Part shown: piece by piece, positions 1-5,779 of the stretch
How the letters are laid out: each line of letters starts with the position of its first letter
How positions within the stretch are numbered: the first letter of the stretch is position 1
Origin: an uncultured Saprospiraceae bacterium
GTDB lineage: Bacteria > Bacteroidota > Bacteroidia > Chitinophagales > Saprospiraceae
Assembly (NCBI GenBank): GCA_937921525.1
Contig: CAKZUM010000044.1
Coordinates: forward strand, 1-5,931
Length of the DNA: 5,931 bases
Direction of reading: 5' to 3'
Notes under the pieces: generated by a model
Seen by the model: only the letters and a program-made list of their open reading frames with translations
Told to the model about the DNA's origin: nothing
Databases searched by the model: none
Position numbers and translations under genes: made by a program

Positions 1-35
1 TTTGATAAAATTAAAAATGACATAGCTAGGGGTGT

Positions 36-106
36 TTTTACCACATAGATACATAGGTCACATAGCATACGTCATACTATGTGACCTATGTATCTATGTG
101 GTAAAA
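36..106. repeat. Perfect inverted repeat, 30-bp arms, 11-nt loop
   Basis: Bases 36-65 are the exact reverse complement of 77-106, with loop CATACGTCATA at 66-76. Each arm is itself repetitive: ACATAG starts at 43, 51 and 60 in the left arm and is mirrored as CTATGT in the right arm. As RNA or extruded DNA this would be a very stable hairpin. No U-tract follows it (TTGTCAAC comes next), so it is not a standard Rho-independent terminator. Confidence 0.95.
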
Positions 107-107
107 T

Positions 108-141
108 TGTCAACTACTTTTGTGGTGTAGATAAACTTGTC
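108..141 (+). repeat. Conserved terminal repeat, copy A
   Basis: This 34-nt unit reads TGTCAACTACTTTT, then 8 variable bases, then GATAAACTTGTC. The 14-nt and 12-nt blocks are identical to the reverse complement of 5586-5619, with the same 8-nt spacing, while the 8 central bases differ at six positions. A shorter version lies at 5731-5755. It starts two bases after the perfect palindrome ends. Confidence 0.9.
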
Positions 142-217
142 AAAATTAGGGATGTTAGGGGAGTAGGCAATAAATAAAGTACCCGTTATGGCGTAGGTAT
201 TTTTTTGTGTAAGCAAT

Positions 218-260
218 TCAAAAAATCGAAGCATAGCTGGGCTACGGTTCTATTTTTTGA
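218..260. repeat. Imperfect hairpin with A/T tracts, possible bidirectional terminator
   Basis: TCAAAAAAT (218-226) pairs with ATTTTTTGA (252-260). Inside, GAA/TTC, a C-G pair and TAGC/GCTA continue the stem around three mismatches to a TGG loop at 238-240. The A-tract on one side and the T-tract on the other give a U-run in either direction, as in bidirectional terminators. It could equally be a dispersed palindromic repeat. The A-tract can also pair with TTTTTTG at 201-207, which would give a competing fold. Confidence 0.45.
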
Positions 261-275
261 GTTTCTTAGACAGAA

Positions 276-301
276 CCTGCCTGCCAAGGCACGCAGGCAG
301 G
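276..301. repeat. GC-rich hairpin CCTGCCTGC/GCAGGCAGG
   Basis: Bases 276-284 are the exact reverse complement of 293-301, with an 8-nt loop. The stem consists of two CCTG units facing two CAGG units. It is much more GC-rich than its surroundings, as is common for dispersed intergenic palindromes. No U-tract follows on either strand, so it is not called a terminator. Confidence 0.8.
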
Positions 302-427
302 AAAGAACAAGTCAGAATGGGTAGGTTATTTTTTTCCTAGTCCCTAGGATTACAAGTGCCTTTTTTTACGGAATACTTATCCGATTAATGGTCTAATTTT
401 TTCTATATCCAAACTGTAATTTTTTTA

Positions 428-433
428 TATAAT
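428..433 (+). promoter_or_regulatory. Possible -10-like TATAAT ahead of the DUF4956 operon
   Basis: TATAAT lies 20 bases upstream of the ATG at 454 in a very AT-rich stretch. I see no convincing upstream box at the right distance and no Bacteroidota-type TAnnTTTG at a sensible position. Such a hexamer can arise by chance in DNA of this composition, so this is only a candidate. Confidence 0.2.
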
Positions 434-453
434 TAAGAAGTAACCAGCTTTGT

Positions 454-1194
454 ATGTTTGAATTTCTACTTACGCATAATAATACGGATAATCCTACAGC
501 ATTAAGCATATTGATCACTGTTTTATTCTCTTTTTGTTTATCCTCTTTATTAGTGATCACTTATGACTTTACTACTAAAAGTATCCATAGACCAGCTCAT
601 TTTATGCAGGCATTAGCATTGGTATCTATGGTGGCCGCTACAGTGATGCAGGCTATAGGCGATTCCTTAGCCAGAGGTTTGGGTATGTTAGGGGCTTTAT
701 CCATTATTCGATTTAGAACCGTATTGGATGATCCTCGGAACATGACTTTTATGTTTGCTTCTTTAGCGGTGGGTATTGCGACAGGTGTGTATGGTTTTAC
801 AATTGCCTTTATTGGTACTGTCTTTTTTTGTTTAGGGGCTATTATTTTACGTTTCTCGCCACTTTCTAATACTAAAGAACTGATTGGGGCTTTAAAAATA
901 GAATTACCAAAGGAAGGCGATGAAGAAAGAGAATTCAATAAAATATTGGATCGGCATTGTCATCATTATGAATTAGAGCAAATTCGCTTTATGAACACTA
1001 AGAAAAAAGACCCAGTATTTGATCCCGCAGGAAATCTGATTGAAGAGGAGTCCAAAGAACATCTAAAAGAATTGAGTTACCTAATTCGTTTGAAAAGAAA
1101 TAAAACCATTGACGACTTTGTTAAAGAGATAAATACACTAGAGACTATTGGCGATATTCGCTTGCGATTTGAGAAGAAGGCGATGAAGTTGTAA
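454..1194 (+). CDS. DUF4956 family integral membrane protein
   Basis: The 246-residue protein has about four hydrophobic segments (roughly residues 16-38, 49-68, 97-115 and 117-134) and a cytoplasmic-looking, charged C-terminal domain (140-246). The family hallmark lies between the second and third segments: GDSLAR (69-74), GALSIIRFRT (80-89) and DDPRN (92-96). DUF4956 has no established biochemical function; members are known near VTC-type polyphosphate polymerase and CotH genes, neither visible here. The C-terminal domain has an alternating strand/helix look with two similar halves ending in IRF and IRLRF, possibly ACT-like. ATG 454 is the only ATG after the in-frame stop at 430-432. The HlyD-like gene begins 32 bases after its stop, so the two are probably co-transcribed. 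The family call is firm; the role, perhaps as inner-membrane partner of the adaptor and channel, is inference. Confidence 0.9.
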   Translation: MFEFLLTHNNTDNPTALSILITVLFSFCLSSLLVITYDFTTKSIHRPAHFMQALALVSMVAATVMQAIGDSLARGLGMLGALSIIRFRTVLDDPRNMTFMFASLAVGIATGVYGFTIAFIGTVFFCLGAIILRFSPLSNTKELIGALKIELPKEGDEEREFNKILDRHCHHYELEQIRFMNTKKKDPVFDPAGNLIEEESKEHLKELSYLIRLKRNKTIDDFVKEINTLETIGDIRLRFEKKAMKL

Positions 1195-1226
1195 GTAGTA
1201 ATTCGGAGATAAACAAAAACAAAAAC

Positions 1227-2297
1227 ATGAAGCATATAAACATTTACTACATAGCTATTATAGGAATAGGATTACTCCTCTGGAATATTGATAGTCAGCA
1301 TGGTGGAGAGATTGCTTCTTTTTATGGATTTGCTGAAAATAAAGAGACAGAAATCAATTTCAATTATCCAGTCGTAGTAGGGGGCATAAAAGTGAGGCCA
1401 GGGGAATTCGTCAAGCAAGGAACTCCATTGATAGATTTATATCGAATCAAGGCTAAAGAGGTGATGGCGGATGAGTCTTATAAAATAGCGGATTTAAGAG
1501 CCAAAGAAACGATTTGGAAAACAGAAATGGAAAATGATCTGAAACAATTAGGACTTAAAAAGAAATTGGAGGTAGATAAAATTACTACCGACATACAAAA
1601 ATTGAAAGAACAAATTGCTTTCGATCAATCCTTATATAAAGATTTAAAAACGGTACAGACCTCTGAAAAAAAGTACGCTCCGCTCTCCAGTAAAATTGAA
1701 GCATTAGAACGAGAATTGACTTTAGTGGAATCTAGCTATGCAAATCAAGTTAAAGCTATAGAAGTCGAACTTTCTGTTGGAAAAAATCCTTATGCTATTG
1801 CCGTAGAACGCTTGCAAGCCGAGCAACAATTTTCGGAAGCTACCAAAAAACAGTTTAGCCAAATTACTGCACCTACTGATGGTGTCATCGGGAACATCCA
1901 TTGTAAGGAAGCTGAACACATCCCTTCTTATAAAACTTTAGTTACCTTTTATGAACCGAACCCAACGTTAGTTAAAGGTTTTGTTCAGGAGGATTTACTC
2001 TTACATGTCAGCCTACAAGATACTTTTCTAATTCGATCTACTAAAAATCCCGAAATGAATTGTAAAGGGGAAGTAATAGGACTTGGTTCGAGAATTGTAG
2101 AAATTCCTGAGCGACTTCGTAAAGTAGCAGGTATGAAAACTTATGGCAGAGAAGTCTTAGTCGCTATCCCGCCTGATAATCAATTCTTACAAAAAGAAAA
2201 AGTGATCTTGGAGTTTATGAATGATTTAAAAGTCAACACATCTGCTTCAAGAACCAGTAAGTCATTGGTGGACTTAGAAAAAGGGGTCGTAAAATGA
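1227..2297 (+). CDS. HlyD-type membrane fusion (periplasmic adaptor) protein
   Basis: The 356-residue protein has one N-terminal membrane anchor (about residues 5-20), then a split biotinyl-lipoyl domain. The first half is at 45-71, with VGGIKVRPGEFVKQGTPLIDL; the second is at 212-245, starting with the typical ITAPTDGVIGNI. Between them, residues 75-210 are charged, rich in Lys and Glu, and predicted to form a long antiparallel coiled-coil hairpin that would contact the outer-membrane channel. Residues 246-335 resemble the beta-barrel domain, and a short polar tail follows. Adaptors of this class bridge an inner-membrane pump and a TolC-type channel. No ABC, RND or MFS pump is adjacent; the DUF4956 gene precedes it and the channel gene overlaps its stop codon. 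The start has no strong ribosome-binding site, only A-rich sequence, which is common in Bacteroidota. The substrate is unknown. Confidence 0.88.
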   Translation: MKHINIYYIAIIGIGLLLWNIDSQHGGEIASFYGFAENKETEINFNYPVVVGGIKVRPGEFVKQGTPLIDLYRIKAKEVMADESYKIADLRAKETIWKTEMENDLKQLGLKKKLEVDKITTDIQKLKEQIAFDQSLYKDLKTVQTSEKKYAPLSSKIEALERELTLVESSYANQVKAIEVELSVGKNPYAIAVERLQAEQQFSEATKKQFSQITAPTDGVIGNIHCKEAEHIPSYKTLVTFYEPNPTLVKGFVQEDLLLHVSLQDTFLIRSTKNPEMNCKGEVIGLGSRIVEIPERLRKVAGMKTYGREVLVAIPPDNQFLQKEKVILEFMNDLKVNTSASRTSKSLVDLEKGVVK

Positions 2298-3502
2298 GGA
2301 ATATTCATAAGTATCTGCTGGTTATTCTGGTAATTCATGGTTTCATTTATCCTTTAACTGCTCAATCAACCATCAACTCTACAGAATTTATTCAACAATA
2401 TATTTCGGTGGTCAATTCTGATAATAATGGGACTCCACTAACGGATAATTTTAAAGCAGCTTGGTTGGATGAATTAGAGTTTAGAACTCGGACTAGGGAT
2501 TTTGATATAAATCAACAACGCTATACCTTGAGGTTTAAACCTTCTACAAAAAAGATTAGAGATGCCCAGACAAATTTGTCTAACCTACTAGAAAAAGAAT
2601 TTTTAGTAAAAAAAGCAGCCTTAGGAAATTCTCTTTTAGTGCTAGCATACAAGGATTGGTTGGAATTAGTACGACTGAAAAAGAAGATAGCGATTCAAGA
2701 AAATCTATTGGTGATTTACGGAGATATTGAAAAGGTTTTACTAAAGTTGAGTCAGTACCAGAAATTGAATGTTAAAGACTTTCTAGCTGTAAAACGATCG
2801 ATTACTTCCGCTACTATTGATATTCAATCCAGTAAAAAAAGCATTGCAGACTACCTGACAGATACAGCGGTTAATGATCTGGATCTGCTTTCTATCGAAG
2901 ACATTAGATCGAACTTAGCCGAAATAAATCTTTCTGATCAATCATCAATTTCTAATCAACAAGAATTGATTAAACAAGCTGTTCTTGATGCGGAAATGGA
3001 ACTGGAAATAGCAGAACAACAACGACTTCTTGATTTTTTTCAAGTTCAATATGATGGCCCTCATACGGATGGTTTGCAAGAACGGGTATCTATTGGGGCA
3101 AGTATCAATATCCCAATTTCTTCTAAGCGAAATTTAAAAATGCAGGAGTTGGAATTAGAGCAACTTTTGTTGTCAGAGGAAACTAGAGTAGATCATATCC
3201 TCCAAAGAGATAAAGCAAATAGACGAAAGATTAAGCTAGAACGTCTACTAGATCATTACGAATTGACACAGGCACAATTGCGAGTACAACAAGAAGAGGC
3301 TTTTAAAATTCTTTCTAAAATGACTCAGGAAGAAGGGGTGACGCCCTTGTTACTCTTGTACCATAAAGTAGAGGAAGAGAAGCAGGCATTAGATTTATTG
3401 AAAATAGAATCGGATATTTATGATGCGTATATGGATTATTTAGATGATTCGGAGCAATTATATGTGGTTCCTTTTCGTAATTTTTTGGTCGCAAATGATT
3501 AA
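2294..3502 (+). CDS. TolC-like outer membrane efflux/secretion channel protein
   Basis: The 402-residue protein begins with a signal peptide (hydrophobic core about 7-20, likely cleavage after LTAQ at 21-24). The mature part is mostly long charged helices with heptad-like spacing (about 85-190, 220-250, 280-385). Two stretches look like membrane beta strands: about 60-82 (alternating FRTRT..YTLRF) and 265-276 (VSIGASINIPI), the second being typical of outer-membrane efflux proteins. This two-fold helix/strand plan fits the TolC/OEP family, though the chain is shorter than the usual 430-490 residues. The start ATG overlaps the adaptor stop by 4 bp (ATGA), with GGGG seven bases upstream, which suggests translational coupling. 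It would form the exit duct for the adaptor at the outer membrane. The family call rests on architecture rather than a diagnostic motif; the operon context supports it strongly. Confidence 0.82.
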   Translation: MRNIHKYLLVILVIHGFIYPLTAQSTINSTEFIQQYISVVNSDNNGTPLTDNFKAAWLDELEFRTRTRDFDINQQRYTLRFKPSTKKIRDAQTNLSNLLEKEFLVKKAALGNSLLVLAYKDWLELVRLKKKIAIQENLLVIYGDIEKVLLKLSQYQKLNVKDFLAVKRSITSATIDIQSSKKSIADYLTDTAVNDLDLLSIEDIRSNLAEINLSDQSSISNQQELIKQAVLDAEMELEIAEQQRLLDFFQVQYDGPHTDGLQERVSIGASINIPISSKRNLKMQELELEQLLLSEETRVDHILQRDKANRRKIKLERLLDHYELTQAQLRVQQEEAFKILSKMTQEEGVTPLLLLYHKVEEEKQALDLLKIESDIYDAYMDYLDDSEQLYVVPFRNFLVAND

Positions 3503-3503
3503 G

Positions 3504-3552
3504 TGAGAATTGAGAATTGAGAATTGAGAATTGAAAATTGAAAATTGAAAAT
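3504..3552 (+). repeat. Heptanucleotide tandem repeat, 7 units
   Basis: Seven consecutive 7-bp units fill these 49 bases: TGAGAAT four times, then TGAAAAT three times, with no other changes. The array starts two bases after the TolC-like stop codon and ends 30 bases before the pseudouridine synthase ATG; a decayed continuation (TTGAGAT, TTGGAAAT) follows. It lies outside coding sequence, so unit number could change only the spacing or leader length of the downstream gene. Confidence 0.95.
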
Positions 3553-3582
3553 TTGAGATTTGGAAATTAAAATTTAACAAAG

Positions 3583-4197
3583 ATGGACTTAAAGTACTAT
3601 CTCCTATATAAACCTTTTGATGTATTAAGTCAATTTACTAAAGAAATTCCAAGTCATCAAACCCTCAAAGATTGCTATGATTTTCCGCCAGATGTCTATC
3701 CAGTAGGAAGATTAGATCGAGATAGTGAAGGACTTTTAATATTGACGAATGATAATCATTTAAAGCATAGGGTCTTAGATCCCAGCTTCAAGCATCAACG
3801 CACTTACTTGGTGCAAGTAGAAAATATCCCAACGCCAGCAGCTATTCAACAATTGAGGGATGGAGTGTCTTTTCGTATTAAGAAAAAGAATTATACTAGC
3901 AGACGAGCGAAAGCTAGTTTACTGGCAGAGTCACCTCCATTCCCAGCAAGAGTCCCGCCCATAAGGGAACGTAAGAACATCCCGACTGCTTGGATCGAAT
4001 TAAGCCTGACAGAAGGAAAAAACAGGCAAGTTCGCAGAATGTGTGCAGCGGTAGGTTTTCCGGTACTACGTTTAATTCGGACACAAATAGAAGCCCTATC
4101 TTTGGGCGATTTAGAGATAGGTGGGGTATTAGAAATGGATAAAGGTAGTATCTACCAAGAATTAGGTATAAATCCTGTCAAAAAAATGACATTCTAA
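3583..4197 (+). CDS. 23S rRNA pseudouridine synthase, RluE-like (RsuA/RluB/RluE family)
   Basis: This enzyme isomerises a uridine in ribosomal RNA to pseudouridine. The 204-residue chain carries the family signature VGRLDRDSEGLLILTND (41-57), with catalytic Asp45, preceded by YLLYKPFDVLSQF (6-18). Near the C-terminus it has the second hallmark, EGKNRQVRRMCAAVGFPV (144-161), followed by LRLIR. There is no N-terminal S4 RNA-binding domain, and the length is close to E. coli RluE (about 217 residues), which modifies 23S rRNA; RluE is therefore the closest named relative, but the exact target cannot be read from sequence. The start is fixed by the in-frame stop at 3568-3570. A basic, Pro-rich insertion around 97-135 varies in the family. 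HemE follows after 38 bases, so the two are probably co-transcribed. Confidence 0.9.
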   Translation: MDLKYYLLYKPFDVLSQFTKEIPSHQTLKDCYDFPPDVYPVGRLDRDSEGLLILTNDNHLKHRVLDPSFKHQRTYLVQVENIPTPAAIQQLRDGVSFRIKKKNYTSRRAKASLLAESPPFPARVPPIRERKNIPTAWIELSLTEGKNRQVRRMCAAVGFPVLRLIRTQIEALSLGDLEIGGVLEMDKGSIYQELGINPVKKMTF

Positions 4198-4235
4198 AGA
4201 ATACAAAAAACCACCTTGTTATTTATTATTGCAAC

Positions 4236-5264
4236 ATGAAATTGAAAAACGACCTATTAATTAGAACCGCTTTAGGAGAAGATGTAGAAAGACCACCCGT
4301 TTGGTTAATGCGACAAGCTGGAAGAATACTGCCACAATATCGTGCTTTACGTGGTAGTTTGAGTGGGTTCAAGGAATTGGTCGAGACGCCTCCCCTAGCA
4401 GCTGAAGTAACTATCCAACCAGTGGATGAGTTAGGGGTAGATGCAGCAATCATTTTCTCAGATATTCTAGTGATACCTGAAGCAATGGGATTGACTTATG
4501 AGATGGTGGAAAAACGAGGACCCCTCTTTCCTAAGACGATTGAAAGCGATAAAGATGTACAAGCCTTAATAAGTGGTGTGGATGCAGCAGCAGAATTGAA
4601 ATACGTTTATGATGCCATTCAAATTACCGTCAAGGAGTTAGATGGAAGAGTGCCGCTAATAGGCTTTGCTGGCGCACCGTGGACGATCTTTGCCTACATG
4701 ATAGAAGGGTCGGGCAGTAAAACATTTTCTAAGGCCAAACGCTTTTTGTATAAACATCCAGAACTGTCTCACCAATTACTACAAAAAATAACAGATACTA
4801 CGATTGCTTATCTACAGCAAAAAGTAGCTAGTGGGGTGAGTCTAGTACAAATATTTGACTCTTGGGCAGGTATTCTTACACCTACATTATTTAGTACTTT
4901 TGCCTTGCCTTATATTAAGCAGATAGCTTCATCTATCAACAAAGTTCCTGTCACCGTATTTGCGAAGGGTGCTTGGTTTGCCTTACCAGAATTGGAATCA
5001 ATAGATTGCAATGTCATTGGTTTAGACTGGGGTACTTCTCCCGATCATGCACGACAGCATTTAACCAAAATACTTCAAGGAAATTTAGACCCTTGCCAAC
5101 TATATGGTTCTGCCAAAGAAGTAGAATCAGCAGCGATCAAGATGGTACAAGATTTTGGAGGCAATCATATTGCGAACCTAGGACATGGAGTCTATCCTGA
5201 TACGCCGTTGGATAATGTACGGGTGTTTGTGGACACGATTAAGTCTTTGCAGTATGCTGTTTAA
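4236..5264 (+). CDS. hemE: Uroporphyrinogen decarboxylase (HemE)
   Basis: HemE removes the four acetate carboxyl groups of uroporphyrinogen III to give coproporphyrinogen III, a cytosolic step in heme synthesis. The 342-residue chain is full length for the family. Signature 1 is RPPVWLMRQAGR (19-30), with the two arginines that bind substrate carboxylates. FSDILVIPEAMG (74-85) contains the essential Asp76. Signature 2 is GFAGAPWTIFAYMIEG (143-158), including Tyr154. FDSWAG (207-212), FAKGA (242-246), GLDWGTSPDHAR (262-273), QGNLDP (281-286) and NLGHGVYPDTP (314-324, with conserved His317) complete the active-site cleft of the TIM barrel. No key residue is missing. Other hem genes are not visible in the window. 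The gene starts at ATG 4236, 38 bases after the pseudouridine synthase, and is the last gene before a non-coding stretch. Confidence 0.98.
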   Translation: MKLKNDLLIRTALGEDVERPPVWLMRQAGRILPQYRALRGSLSGFKELVETPPLAAEVTIQPVDELGVDAAIIFSDILVIPEAMGLTYEMVEKRGPLFPKTIESDKDVQALISGVDAAAELKYVYDAIQITVKELDGRVPLIGFAGAPWTIFAYMIEGSGSKTFSKAKRFLYKHPELSHQLLQKITDTTIAYLQQKVASGVSLVQIFDSWAGILTPTLFSTFALPYIKQIASSINKVPVTVFAKGAWFALPELESIDCNVIGLDWGTSPDHARQHLTKILQGNLDPCQLYGSAKEVESAAIKMVQDFGGNHIANLGHGVYPDTPLDNVRVFVDTIKSLQYAV

Positions 5265-5316
5265 GGAATGATGAATTAATAAGTTGGGTTTTTATGCGTT
5301 TTTATGCGCTGTTATT
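5264..5316 (+). repeat. Imperfect direct repeat, copy 1 (next to the hemE stop)
   Basis: AGGAATG, four bases, ATTAATAA, five bases, then GTTTTTATGCG aligns without gaps to 5780-5814. Here the 10-mer TTTTTATGCG is doubled (5289-5298 and 5299-5308) before CTGTTATT; the other copy has it once before CCGTTATT. The unit begins at the last base of the hemE stop codon. Confidence 0.8.
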
Positions 5317-5320
5317 CGTG

Positions 5321-5350
5321 TACCTTCTTCCGAAAGGTATTGCTTTTTTT
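5321..5350 (+). terminator. Weak candidate terminator for hemE
   Basis: TACCTT (5321-5326) pairs with AAGGTA (5334-5339) over a 7-nt loop, and TTGC plus seven T follow at 5344-5350. The stem is short and AT-rich, and the T-run begins four bases after it. It lies 57 bases past the hemE stop, a reasonable place for termination, but it is not strong. Confidence 0.35.
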
Positions 5351-5585
5351 GTCCCTTGGCAAAAGCTATTTCGTTTACGATTTACCGAGTAAAGTCTATT
5401 GTTCGCATCATTTCATATCTCTTTACCTACCTTTTTAAAATTACACTTTTCTAGTCGCTAATTTATTTCTTATTGTTGGAGATAAATAAATTAAAAATTA
5501 TCTTAATTTTTATAAATATTTTATTTCTTTTGTGGATTAAAATCTTCCAGACTTACAATAGACCTACATTTAAAACACAATAAGC

Positions 5586-5619
5586 GACAAGTTTATCCAA
5601 AGACTAAAAGTAGTTGACA
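5586..5619 (-). repeat. Conserved terminal repeat, copy B (left end of element 2)
   Basis: Read on the minus strand this is TGTCAACTACTTTT, 8 bases, GATAAACTTGTC, identical to copy A (108-141) in both outer blocks and in spacing. It forms the left arm of the 170-bp element and lies in inverted orientation to copy A, about 5.4 kb away. Confidence 0.92.
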
Positions 5620-5621
5620 TG

Positions 5622-5714
5622 TTTAACTTCAAACTCAACTTCAAATAATGACGTTGACCTTAAAATAGGCTGTCAACATCTCGTTTTGAGGTTGAAGTTG
5701 AGATTGAATTTGAA
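5622..5714. repeat. Long imperfect hairpin with hexamer-periodic arms
   Basis: The left arm reads as hexamers TTTAAC, TTCAAA, CTCAAC, TTCAAA (5622-5645). The right arm reads GGTTGA, AGTTGA, GATTGA, ATTTGA (5690-5713), so each arm is a degenerate 6-bp tandem repeat, opposed head to head. The uninterrupted inner part is CTCAACTTCAA (5634-5644) with its complement at 5692-5702. The 47-nt loop contains a second small hairpin (5653-5677). Confidence 0.85.
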
Positions 5715-5730
5715 ATTTTAAAAAAACAAC

Positions 5731-5755
5731 TGTCAACCATCTGGATAAACTTGTC
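5731..5755 (+). repeat. Conserved terminal repeat, copy C (shortened right end of element 2)
   Basis: TGTCAAC, then CATCTG, then GATAAACTTGTC. The two outer motifs match copies A and B, but the unit is 25 rather than 34 bases: the TACTTTT block and part of the variable centre are missing. It is in direct orientation to copy A. Confidence 0.88.
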
Positions 5756-5779
5756 AGTAATCTACTTCCAAGATCTTTT

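Larger units (their letters stand above)
1..142. repeat. Repeat element 1: conserved terminus plus variable hairpin core (left end probably cut by the window)
   Basis: The right end (108-141) is a near-copy of a sequence found in inverted orientation at 5586-5619. The core (36-106) is a perfect palindrome. On the left, TGACA at 18-22 sits where the element at 5586-5755 has its inner GTTGACA motif, and the AT-rich bases 1-17 could be a degraded or truncated left arm. If so, the element begins just outside the window and is about the same size as the 170-bp element. The left-arm match is weak; the right-arm match is strong. Confidence 0.6.
1..453. other. Structured intergenic region upstream of the DUF4956 operon
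   Basis: I see no credible gene in these 453 bases: all frames are broken by stops, and the left edge is open for at most about 15 codons. The region holds a repeat element with a perfect palindrome (1-142), a long imperfect hairpin with A/T tracts (218-260), a GC-rich hairpin (276-301) and a small TCCTAG/CTAGGA hairpin (335-349) that lacks a usable U-tract after it. The last 60 bases before the first gene are very AT-rich and probably contain its promoter. Confidence 0.8.
5586..5755. repeat. Repeat element 2: 170 bp with inverted termini and hairpin core
   Basis: The outer ends are 14-bp perfect inverted repeats (GACAAGTTTATCCA at 5586-5599, TGGATAAACTTGTC at 5742-5755). Inside them GTTGACA (5613-5619) faces TGTCAAC (5731-5737). 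Further in, 5622-5644 pairs with 5692-5714 over 23 positions with two mismatches and one G-T. The central loop contains another GTTGAC/GTCAAC pair (5653-5658, 5672-5677). The element encodes nothing. No clear target-site duplication flanks it. The termini match element 1; the core does not. Confidence 0.85.

Noticed and set aside
1..48. Open frame FDKIKNDIARGVFTT ending in TAG at 46-48
   Set aside because: Only 15 codons, and its end runs into the palindrome; too short to claim as the tail of an upstream gene.
453..460. TATGTTTG, which matches the Bacteroidota -7 consensus TAnnTTTG
   Set aside because: It overlaps the DUF4956 start codon, so transcription from it would remove the start; no alternative ATG lies before residue 51, which would cut off the first membrane segment.
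597..938. Minus-strand ORF of 113 codons inside the DUF4956 gene
   Set aside because: It lies fully within a clear family member on the other strand and has no recognisable domain; it is a shadow.
1722..1919. Minus-strand ORF of 65 codons inside the adaptor gene
   Set aside because: Antisense shadow of a coding region with no recognisable features.
3504..3552. CRISPR array
   Set aside because: The units are 7 bp and contiguous, with no spacers; it is a microsatellite.
4226..4453. Minus-strand ORF of 75 codons over the start of hemE
   Set aside because: Covers the conserved HemE signature region in antisense; no independent support.
4973..5200. Plus-strand ORF of 75 codons in another frame of hemE
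   Set aside because: Entirely inside the conserved C-terminal part of HemE, with Cys/Arg/Ser-rich composition typical of an out-of-frame reading.
5586..5755. Retron-type or other reverse-transcriptase-linked ncRNA
   Set aside because: Paired ends around a variable hairpin resemble a retron layout, but no reverse transcriptase is encoded in the window and a second copy lies elsewhere, which suits a dispersed repeat better.
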